Below are positions 50,519 to 58,400 of a DNA stretch of 64,000 bases, piece by piece (within the stretch, counting starts at the first letter, position 1; every line of letters starts with the position of its first letter). The stretch covers positions 31,037-95,036 of the forward strand of contig JADMJV010000013.1 in assembly GCA_018780265.1 (NCBI GenBank). Reading direction: 5' to 3'. A program made the translations under genes and the position numbers. Source of the stretch: a bacterium (lineage in GTDB: Bacteria; Vulcanimicrobiota; Xenobia; Xenobiales; JADMJV01). The notes beneath the pieces were generated by a model that made no database searches, had not been told where the DNA came from, and was given only the letters and a program-made list of their open reading frames with translations.

Positions 50519-50591
50519 GGGCCCATAGCTCAGCGGTGAGAGCAGCTGGCTCATAACCGGTTGGTCGCTGGTTCAAATCCAGCTGGGCCCA
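50519..50591 (+). tRNA. tRNA-Met (CAT)
   Basis: 73-base cloverleaf. The acceptor stem GGGCCCA pairs with TGGGCCC, and anticodon loop CTCATAA gives CAT. The T arm holds GGTTCAAATCC. The acceptor begins with a normal G-C pair, so it is an elongator Met tRNA or the CAT-type Ile tRNA modified by lysidine, not the initiator. CCA is not encoded. Confidence 0.93.
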
Positions 50592-50613
50592 ATTCTAAAC
50601 AAAATACCACCGT

Positions 50614-50689
50614 GGCCCGGTGGTCTAGCGGTCAGGACGTCTGCCTTTCACGCAGAAGATCACGGGTTCGAACCCCGTCCGGGTCACCA
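50614..50689 (+). tRNA. tRNA-Glu (TTC)
   Basis: Cloverleaf with acceptor GGCCCGG pairing CCGGGTC and anticodon loop CTTTCAC (anticodon TTC, reading GAA/GAG). The T arm is GGGTTCGAACCC. Discriminator A at 50686, and CCA is encoded (50687-50689). It lies 22 bases after tRNA-Met and is probably co-transcribed. Confidence 0.94.
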
Positions 50690-50691
50690 TC

Positions 50692-50717
50692 AGCCGAGAG
50701 CAATCTCGGCTGTTTTT
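50692..50717 (+). terminator. Rho-independent terminator after tRNA-Glu
   Basis: Perfect 8-bp stem AGCCGAGA (50692-50699) / TCTCGGCT (50704-50711) with a GCAA loop, followed by G and five T. It lies between tRNA-Glu and tRNA-Val, so tRNA-Val is read by partial readthrough or from its own promoter. Confidence 0.75.
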
Positions 50718-50719
50718 AC

Positions 50720-50796
50720 GGGCGCATAGCTCAGTTGGTTAGAGCATCTGCCTTACAAGCAGAGGGTCGGGGGTTCAAGTCCCTCTGCGCCCACCA
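50720..50796 (+). tRNA. tRNA-Val (TAC)
   Basis: Cloverleaf with acceptor GGGCGCA pairing TGCGCCC, anticodon loop CTTACAA (anticodon TAC) and T arm GGGGTTCAAGTCCC. Discriminator A at 50793, and CCA encoded at 50794-50796. Confidence 0.95.
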
Positions 50797-50800
50797 AATG

Positions 50801-50829
50801 AAACCCTTGAGAAATCAGGGGTTTCTTCA
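50801..50829 (+). terminator. Hairpin terminator after tRNA-Val
   Basis: 10-bp stem AAACCCTTGA (50801-50810) / TCAGGGGTTT (50815-50824) with one T-G pair and a GAAA tetraloop, followed by a T-rich tail (CTTCATTT). Confidence 0.7.
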
Positions 50830-50942
50830 TTTGGAGGGCCGATCCCGTGGGCATCAAAAGATGTTTGAGGTGCGTTAGTTGGCCTGAAAGTTGAATGCTA
50901 CTGCCGTAATCTTGTGCCTACAATAGTCTATGGACCGATTTT

Positions 50943-51890
50943 TCACACGTTTTTCAGAAGGTCCTGAATGTCCGTTCGTTCTGGAAAGCGCTCGGCCAGT
51001 TGCCGCAACATCCCTCGCGCCTGTTCTGGCTTGCCCAGTTCCTGCATGGTCTGGGCGACTTCCAGAGCCCATTCGCCGCTGGCTGGATCGACCAGAAAGT
51101 CATCGAAGGAGTCATCTGGGAGCAGTTCTGGGAGCAGTTCGTTGACCAGCAGCAAGGCTTCTACCGCTTCCCACTTGTGGGTGGCTGGATAATTCGCTCT
51201 TTCGGGTCTGACCATAAAGTCGGGGTGGCTGGCCAACCATTCTTCGAAGGCCCGATCAGCTAACGCATCACGGAAGGCTTCGGGGGAGCGGTGCCAGCCC
51301 AAGACCAGGCCACTGATCACCCACCAACTGTAAACCTGATCAAACTCGGGAATGTGTGGAGCCAGAGATGGGGCCTTTTCTTCCTGCATGGCCTGGGTGA
51401 GATTTTCCATGAAAGACATGGAAGGCCAGGGCCAGCGAGCATCCCCTAACAGGCCGCACCAGAGGGGCACCCATTGTGCGCAGTTTTCAGGCATTTGCTG
51501 ACTCCAGCGGTGCATCAGAAAATCCAGCACGGGGTGCTCGAGAATCCAACGGCCGTGCGGCAAAATCTCCATCGTGTAGCGGATACGCTGCTCTTGGGCC
51601 TCACTGGTGCAGGGCTCCAGCAGCCAGTCCGCCACTTGACGCAGCACAGGTTGAGTCACGACTACGGGAGTGGTTTCCCCAATAATGTGCGACAACTCCA
51701 CGCGACTGGGCACCCGCAACGTCTCGGCCCTGAGCAACTGCTGGGCCCAATCGTCGAAAGCTCGCAATTTCTCTTGCAGCGGCTCGGGCGCCAGCAGAGT
51801 GCGTCGCTCCCAGGCCATCTCCAGATAGTCCACACTGACCAACTTGAGGCCCTCGGCGGCCTTCTTCTTTGCGCTCTTCTTTTTTGCCAT
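50943..51890 (-). CDS. Lys-rich N-terminus, TPR-like C-terminus; unknown function
   Basis: 315-residue protein. It begins with MAKKKSAKKKAAEG, a basic tail suited to nucleic acid or membrane binding. The middle is aromatic and helical with several Trp residues (WERRTLL, HRWSQQMPENCAQWVPLW). The C-terminal 60 residues (EWALEVAQTMQELGKPEQARGMLRQLAERFPERTDI) are a TPR-like helical pair. No catalytic motif recognised. It is divergent from the calpain-like protease gene, 80 bases apart. Confidence 0.65.
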   Translation of the reverse strand: MAKKKSAKKKAAEGLKLVSVDYLEMAWERRTLLAPEPLQEKLRAFDDWAQQLLRAETLRVPSRVELSHIIGETTPVVVTQPVLRQVADWLLEPCTSEAQEQRIRYTMEILPHGRWILEHPVLDFLMHRWSQQMPENCAQWVPLWCGLLGDARWPWPSMSFMENLTQAMQEEKAPSLAPHIPEFDQVYSWWVISGLVLGWHRSPEAFRDALADRAFEEWLASHPDFMVRPERANYPATHKWEAVEALLLVNELLPELLPDDSFDDFLVDPASGEWALEVAQTMQELGKPEQARGMLRQLAERFPERTDIQDLLKNV

Positions 51891-51970
51891 GGCGGAACGG
51901 TGCGCAGCCGACGCCCCAAATCCTTCGCCAAATCAGGTTCTTTTGAGGCCTATCCGATACTCAGTAGAGC

Positions 51971-53080
51971 ATGCATGCAATGGGTCTCCAATTGGCACAA
52001 CGCTGGGCGCAAAATTTCCCGCGCTGGGATGGAAATGGCGATGGCCACATAGAACCCCGCGAACTCTACACTCAGGTCGGTTTGGCTCAGGCCAGTGCCG
52101 ACGATGCCGCGGCACTGGCCACTCTGTATCGGGAAGTTCTGCACGAATCCCGCGGCTTGGAACAGATGCCCTCTGTGGACAAGTCCCGCCTCAAGGCCTA
52201 CCTGCTTACCCTCGGGAGTCGCGGCATGGATCTGGCTTTCACGCATTTTCAGGCCAAAATTGCCGGTCTGGGCCAAACCCTGGCCCAGGGGTCGGCCCCT
52301 AGTTGCGCGCTGGTCTCCAGCAGTTATGCCCTCATGCAAAGGGAGCCTGATGCTTTGCGGAATATGGTTTCCCATAGGGAAAGGGGTCTGCAAGTCAAGT
52401 TTCCTGGCGAGTCAGAGGCTATCTTGGTGACCGCCCTCAGCGATACCGAAAAGGCCCTGCATACTCCGGGCCTGGAGGCGATAGAGAAAGCCTGGGGCCT
52501 GCACGAGGATCCCCAGACTCTGGCCCCCATCGCCAGCGCGCGTGGCAACGGGGTGGACCGGGTTATCACCGCCCTCACCGGAAATCCGGCCCAAACCCAA
52601 CTGTTGCCCAACGCCAAGGTCTTTGATTACCTGAACGCCGTCATCCAGAAGAAACGCCCCGGAGCCCCGGCCCTGACCCCGCCTCCCATAGACCCTCTTT
52701 TGCACGATATGGAGCGAGCCCTGGCCGGGCAGGCCATTGTGGTCACGGGCACCTGGAAAGAGGTGGGCCTGGCCGGTCTCGAGCGCGACCACGCCTACAC
52801 GGTCATCGCCTGTGACCCGGCTCAGCAGACCCTTCGCCTGCGCAATCCTCACGGTCAGGGCGAGCCCGGCCAAGATGGGCTCGACGATGGCATCTTTAGC
52901 CTGAGTGTCCAGGACTACCTGAGCAACTTCAACTCGGTGACCATCGAGCAGCGCCGAATAAACCGGGGCCCCAGGCCTTCGATTGCACAAATCCGTCTCA
53001 CCGGCTCGGGACGACGGACACCTACCACAGTGACCAGTGCCCCAGCCACAGGACCTGGACGCAAATCAACAAATTGGTGA
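51971..53080 (+). CDS. EF-hand calpain-like cysteine protease
   Basis: 369-residue protein. An EF-hand loop at residues 20-31 (DGNGDGHIEPRE) has acidic residues at positions 1, 5, 9 (Glu28) and 12. A papain-like calpain (C2) core follows: Cys112 in SAPSCALVSSSYALM, His274 in GLERDHAYTVIACDP, and Asn292 in LRLRNPHGQGE. The following FSLSVQDYLSNFNSVTI matches the calpain beta-strand after the Asn. The segment between Cys and His is about 160 residues, typical of the domain. Calcium control by the EF-hand is inferred. No signal peptide. The 3' end overlaps the convergent exosortase gene by 59 bases. Confidence 0.78.
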   Translation: MHAMGLQLAQRWAQNFPRWDGNGDGHIEPRELYTQVGLAQASADDAAALATLYREVLHESRGLEQMPSVDKSRLKAYLLTLGSRGMDLAFTHFQAKIAGLGQTLAQGSAPSCALVSSSYALMQREPDALRNMVSHRERGLQVKFPGESEAILVTALSDTEKALHTPGLEAIEKAWGLHEDPQTLAPIASARGNGVDRVITALTGNPAQTQLLPNAKVFDYLNAVIQKKRPGAPALTPPPIDPLLHDMERALAGQAIVVTGTWKEVGLAGLERDHAYTVIACDPAQQTLRLRNPHGQGEPGQDGLDDGIFSLSVQDYLSNFNSVTIEQRRINRGPRPSIAQIRLTGSGRRTPTTVTSAPATGPGRKSTNW

Positions 53081-54590
53081 GACCGTGGGCCAGTACCGCT
53101 TCGCCCAGACTGCCTCCTTTGCGCACCAGTTGGCCATAGATCAGGCCGGCTAAAAAGGCCGCCAGAGCATCTTGATGCAGCATCCCAAAGGCCAGCGAGG
53201 AGAGCAGCCAGGCTTTCCAGCCCACCTGATCGGGCTGGACCTGCTCAAAATAGCTGCTCTGCAGACGGCGCATCAGGTAGCCGCGAAAGGCCAGTTCCTC
53301 GACCAGAGGCACGATCAGCGACGAACCCAGAAGGCGCACGGCCACCCAGGCCCAGGCCAGCCCGGGAGAGAGCATGCCCCACACCATGGGAGCCGGTCCG
53401 CCGGGCACCAGCATCACCCACAGGATATATACGATGACGCCCGACAGCACCGCCCGCAGGCTGACAAAACGTCCCAGCATTCCAGGATAGTGATGCCACC
53501 ACGGTCCCAGCGCCCCCAGCGCCAGCACGATCCGCAGGGGGTAGAGCAGGGGGAATCCCGTCGAGAAGGCGCTGCCCAGCATGGTCCCCAGCAAAATCGC
53601 CAGCAATGGCAGTAAATAAACGGCCGCCGGGTAGGCCTGGGGCTCACGGGATTCCGCTGCGGAGGTGTCCGGAAGGAACCATCCGGCCTGCTCCACAGCC
53701 ATGACCAGCATGCCGGAAGTGGCCACAAAGGCCAGCCAACCTGCCTGCGAATGAAACCCTTTCATGGCCAGGTCTGCCGAAAAGCTGGTCCCGATCACCA
53801 CCAGTGTGGCAATGCGCAACCCATTGATCACCCAGGTCAGGGCCCAACCGAAAGGCAACAACAGCAGGGCCAGTGGAAAGCTCAAATCGGCTCGGCGCAA
53901 CCACAAAAAGGTCAGCGTAAAAAGGGAGACCAGGCCCAGGCCTTCGTATCCCGAGCAACCCGGTTCGATCAAGATCTGAAAGGTGCCGGTTCCCAGGGTG
54001 TAGTTGGCATAGGAAACCATCACATCGTCATAAATGCCCAGCAGCAGCAGGTGGGCCAGGTAGAGTGTTCCGTCTGCCAGAGGATGCCACAACCAGTTAC
54101 TGACATGAATAACACCCAAGGACAGCCCCGCCAAGAGCAGGGCTATGGCCAGCCAGGGACTGTGCATGCGCAGCCAGGACCACCAGCGTGCAGGCGCCAG
54201 GATGGCTCCCGCCCAGGTGCCCGCGAAAACCAACAAAAGGGGGCTCCAGGCGACCAATTTCCAGGCTGGGGCGGACCCCTGCAGCCCATTCTCCAACGGG
54301 TGGAGCAGACCGACCGTCGCCGCAAAGACAAGCCCATGCAATAGCCCCCGGCGCCAACGCCAGGGACCGAGATGAAGCGGCCCCAATCTGGAGGCCTGCA
54401 GGTGATAAAGAAAAAGAGCAAAGGCGAGAAAACTGAAGGTCAAGTGGTAGAGCGGAATGCGCAGCAAGGCACGGATCTCGGTGCGCAGGGCATAGTTACG
54501 GACCGCCAAATACTCTGACTCGATAAAGAGCACGGCCACCCAGGCCAACACTCCCATTCCCTTTTGGTTGGCTGCGGTCATGATTTTCAT
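53022..54590 (-). CDS. xrtE: Exosortase E / CPBP protease fusion
   Basis: 522-residue polytopic membrane protein with about 13 helices. Residues 1-300 are the exosortase half: catalytic Cys212 in IEPGCSGYEGLG, Arg259 in INGLRIATLVVIG and His280 in GFHSQAGW. Residues 320-522 are a CPBP (CAAX-like) protease: EELAFRGYLMRR with Glu431/Glu432 and Arg436, FGMLHQD with His472 and HGLTNL with His502. This is the architecture of the exosortase E/protease VPEID-CTERM system. It starts at ATG 54590, overlapping the DUF2306 stop (ATGA). No PEP-CTERM-like substrate is present in the window. Confidence 0.88.
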   Translation of the reverse strand: MKIMTAANQKGMGVLAWVAVLFIESEYLAVRNYALRTEIRALLRIPLYHLTFSFLAFALFLYHLQASRLGPLHLGPWRWRRGLLHGLVFAATVGLLHPLENGLQGSAPAWKLVAWSPLLLVFAGTWAGAILAPARWWSWLRMHSPWLAIALLLAGLSLGVIHVSNWLWHPLADGTLYLAHLLLLGIYDDVMVSYANYTLGTGTFQILIEPGCSGYEGLGLVSLFTLTFLWLRRADLSFPLALLLLPFGWALTWVINGLRIATLVVIGTSFSADLAMKGFHSQAGWLAFVATSGMLVMAVEQAGWFLPDTSAAESREPQAYPAAVYLLPLLAILLGTMLGSAFSTGFPLLYPLRIVLALGALGPWWHHYPGMLGRFVSLRAVLSGVIVYILWVMLVPGGPAPMVWGMLSPGLAWAWVAVRLLGSSLIVPLVEELAFRGYLMRRLQSSYFEQVQPDQVGWKAWLLSSLAFGMLHQDALAAFLAGLIYGQLVRKGGSLGEAVLAHGLTNLLICVQVLWLGHWSLW

Positions 54591-55225
54591 CGGCGGTTGC
54601 TTCGATAAATCAGGAACTCGACGACCAGCAGGTTCAAGGTCCAACCCAACCAGGCAACCACCCGGTAGAGGTCCATGGGGCGGGGGTGGAATAGCAACAC
54701 CAGCAGGTATTTCCAGGCCCTCAGAGTTATCGCGGACAGGGCCAGCGAAAAACTGCGCAGCATCCATTGTTGATGAGCCCGCACCTGTCGCCGGGCAATT
54801 CGGATCATGGCCATGATCGTAAAGAACACCCACAAGACGGCCAGCAGGCAAAAGGCGACGCGAGAGCTGAGGCCCCCATTGGCGTAGATCCCAAGAATCA
54901 GGCCGGAAGGGCCGGCCACAAAGATGGTGACGAGAGCATAAAGCCAGCCGGCCCGTCGATGCAACCAGGGAAGCCGGCGGCGCAAGCGGGTGGAGAACTG
55001 GGTGTAGCCGGCCAGCAAAACCAGAATGGCGCTAAAAGCGTGCAAGAAAAAGGCCACTCGGTAATGCAGCAGGTGAGTGTAGTCTTGCTTTATGGCCAGA
55101 AAAGCCACATCGTAGCGTATGGGCACATACTGGAGGGTGATTTCCAGCATCAGCCAGACGGTATAAGAGTATACCGCCGCCACGGCCAGCCACAGCACCG
55201 TCGTGATTTTTCCCAGAGTTGACAA
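54587..55225 (-). CDS. DUF2306 membrane protein
   Basis: 212 residues from TTG 55225. Five or six helices with the DUF2306 core HRRAGWLYALVTIFVAGPSGLILGIYANGG (about 105-134) and ARRQVRAHQQWMLRSFSLALSAI, which holds conserved His/Arg residues possibly for haem or quinone. The frame is open to GTG 55420, but those 65 residues lack helices and do not match the family, so the start is uncertain. Its end overlaps the exosortase start (ATGA), so they form a two-gene operon. DUF2306 function is not known to me. Confidence 0.78.
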   Translation of the reverse strand: MSTLGKITTVLWLAVAAVYSYTVWLMLEITLQYVPIRYDVAFLAIKQDYTHLLHYRVAFFLHAFSAILVLLAGYTQFSTRLRRRLPWLHRRAGWLYALVTIFVAGPSGLILGIYANGGLSSRVAFCLLAVLWVFFTIMAMIRIARRQVRAHQQWMLRSFSLALSAITLRAWKYLLVLLFHPRPMDLYRVVAWLGWTLNLLVVEFLIYRSNRR

Positions 55226-55448
55226 CTTTTCGAAGTGCGGTGGGCTGTTACCTTGTCGGCGTTCAGGTACAACTGGCTCGGACTGGCACCAAGACAGGCG
55301 TGCGGTTCGACATCCTCTGACAAGAGGGGCCGGCTTGAAGGGGGTGAAGGGAATCTTTTCGAGCGATTTGTGACTGGGCTCACATTCTCGAAAGGCTCGG
55401 CCCGCTAAGGTGGGGAGCACTTAACGATAACATAGAAAGAAGGATTTT

Positions 55449-58400
55449 GTGAATCGTCCTCGTCGACTTGCGGTACTCTGTTGTGGTCTGCTGGCATTAG
55501 GAATCGTAGGCTGTCAGCGCTCCGGGGGGGGTCTGGAAAAAGAGCTACCTCAGGAACTTCTCGATGTGCTGCCTATCGGCGAAAAGCGCCCGGTGGAGGT
55601 AGTGCTGGCCTCCCCTCAGGGGGAGATCGAGAAGCTGGATCAGGCCCAGTCCATTGTCATGTCCTTCAATCAGCCTATGGTCCCTTTGCGGCCGGTTTCC
55701 ACCGATCTCAGTGTCGACTTTGTGGAGATTTCTCCCAAGCTCGAAGGTCGCTTTCGCTGGAAGGGCACGGCCACGCTGGTCTTTGAGCCCAAAGTGAAAC
55801 TGCCCTTCGCCAGTCGCTTTAAAGTGACCGTGAAGAAGGGTCTGAAATCCTGGTCCGGACAGGAACTGGCCAAGGACTACACCTTCCAATTTTTGACTCC
55901 CACCGCCGCCATGGAGCAGTGTATGCCCATGGAAGGCTCTGAAATGCAGGGAATGGACGACCCCATCTACCTGCATTTCAACCAGCCCGTCAGACCTCAA
56001 GATGTCGAGAAATCCCTCAAGCTTCAGCAAGGGAACGATACCTTTGAAGTAGAGGTGCGCGGCTATACCGAGGAAGACCGCAAAGCCGAGGGCCGGGCTG
56101 CCGACGCCCAGGACGCTTACCAACTACCTCGCGAAAAAGGTCTGGTAGTAGGCCCGGTCGAGAACGCCGTGGTGGTCACTCCAAAAAAACTTTTGCGAGC
56201 CGGTCAGTACACCACCGTAGTCATCCTCAGTGGTTTGAAAAGCCCCGGCGGACCCGAGGTCACCAGTTCGGAACGCACTTTTAGTTTCACCACCCGACGC
56301 CCCTTCGCTCTGGCCAACACCTCGCGCAAGGAAGACCCGGAAAGCGGTCTCTACGCAGAATTTACTACGCCGGTTTCGCCGGCCACGCTGCACAAGGCAG
56401 TAACCATAGAGCCGCCCATCAAGCTGCCTGATTTTGCCACCGATGACGACTACACCACCTCCACCGTCTACCTCGGAGGCTCGCTCAAGCCCAACACCAC
56501 CTACAAAATCCGCTTCAATGACAGCCTGATCGACCGCTACGGGGCCAAACTCAACGGTCCCAATGAATTGGTGGTCAAGACCGGCGATTACAGTTCCATG
56601 CTGCTGGGACCGGAAGGGTCCGGCGTGCTTGAGCTGCAGGGCAGTCAAAAAATCCCCTATGGTGTGCGCAATCTCTCCAATCTGACGGCCTCGCTGCGCA
56701 AATTGACCCCCACCGAAATGATCGCCCTGCAGGGCAAAGACAACGCCTTCTACTCCTCCGAGGCTTTCACGCCCCCGGGCGGCTATACCAGAACGATCGA
56801 ACTGGGGGGGTCAAAGCGGCGCAACGAGGTGGAGCAACGCGACCTGGTCATGCCCGGCGGCGGTCTTTACTACGTGCAGACTTCGGGTGGCTCCAACCGG
56901 CAAAAGGCGTTGGTTTCTGTCTCCGACATCGGTGTGACGGCCAAATACGCCGCCGAAAACCTGCTGATTTACGCCACCACTCTCAAAGACGCCAACCCCG
57001 TGCCCAATGCGGCCGTGCAACTCTACGACAAGCAGGGCAAATTGCTCTGGAGCGGCACTACCAATGCCGAAGGGTTCTGTCAGGCGCCGGGTTGGAGCGC
57101 GCTGGGTCTGGCCAAAACCGAGGACTGGAGTCCGCCGGATCTGTGGGCTTTTGTCAAAAGCGGAGCCTCCGAATCGTTTGTACACAGCCAGGGCTACAAC
57201 AGCGTGGGGCCCTGGGCTTTTGACCTGGACTATAATTCGGATCAGCACGCTCGTCGCTTCCAATCTTTCTCTTTCAGCGAACGCGGCGTCTACCGACCCG
57301 GTGAGACTGTCCAGTTGAAGGGCTCGTTGCGCGAGTTAAGCGAAGGTAGCTGGAAGCTCCCCCAAGTAGAGAAGGTCTACTACAAAGTGACCGACAGCCG
57401 CGACCGTGAGGTCACCAAAGGCGAACTGCCCGTCAACCGATTTGGCGGCTATGATCAGAGCCTGGCGCTAAAGCCTGGCGCCGTCACCGGTTTCTACCGC
57501 GTGGAATACCACTTGCCCAACGCTCTGGAAAAGAGCCTCAAATGGAAGGATCCGCTGACTACGGTGGCCTTTCAGGTGGAGGCTTTCCGGCCGGCCCAAT
57601 TTGAGGTGACCGTAACCAGTGCCAAGCCTTTCTATGTGATGGGCGACAAAGCGCAGCTTGACGTAAAGGGCTGGTATCTGTTCGGAGCGCCCATGAACGA
57701 CCGCCCTCTCTCCTGGGTGGCCCGCTTGGAGCCGTCCAGCTTGCGACCGGAGGGTTTTGAGGGTTTTGACTTCGGACTGCATTGGGATTCCGAATCTCAG
57801 GACGAATCGAAGGAACTGACTACCGGTAAAGAAACGCTGGATGCGCAAGGCCTGGCCCATCCCAACGTAGCTTTGGAAAAGATCCCGTTCCGAGGCAGCG
57901 CCAACCTGGTTTTCGAAGGCACCGCCACCGCGCCCAATCGCCAAAGCCTGTCAGGAAGGAAGTCCATCCCCGTCTATCGCGGTGAATACCAACTGGGTGT
58001 GCGCAACGAAACCAGTTTCTGCCAGGCCGGCAAGCCGCACAAGGTGCAGGTCATCGCCGTGCGCCCCGACGGTGAAACCCAGCAGGGCGTAACGGTCAGG
58101 TTGGAACTGTTGCGTCGCCAATGGAATTCGGTACGCAAGGCGGATGAATCGGGTGGCTATCGCTGGATCAGTGAAGTCAAAGATGAACCCGTTTCCGACA
58201 AAGAGATCCGGACTTCGACGTCACCTGTCGACCTGGATCTGAGCCCGCCTAAGGCCGGCTACTACGTGGTCAGGGCCAGTTCTAAGGACGACAGAGGCAA
58301 CTCGATCGTCAGCGAAAGCGGCTTTTATGCCAGCGGCATTGACTATGTGGCCTGGGGACGTCTGGAAGGTGACAACATTGAGTTGGTCACCGACAAGAAG

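Noticed and set aside
50561..50878. Open frame across the tRNA genes
   Set aside because: It is the well-known spurious translation of tRNA T-arm and anticodon sequences; three cloverleafs, a promoter and terminators explain the DNA.
54591..54851. N-terminal extension of the exosortase frame
   Set aside because: Antisense-like to the DUF2306 coding region; ATG 54590 overlaps the upstream stop in a coupled ATGA.
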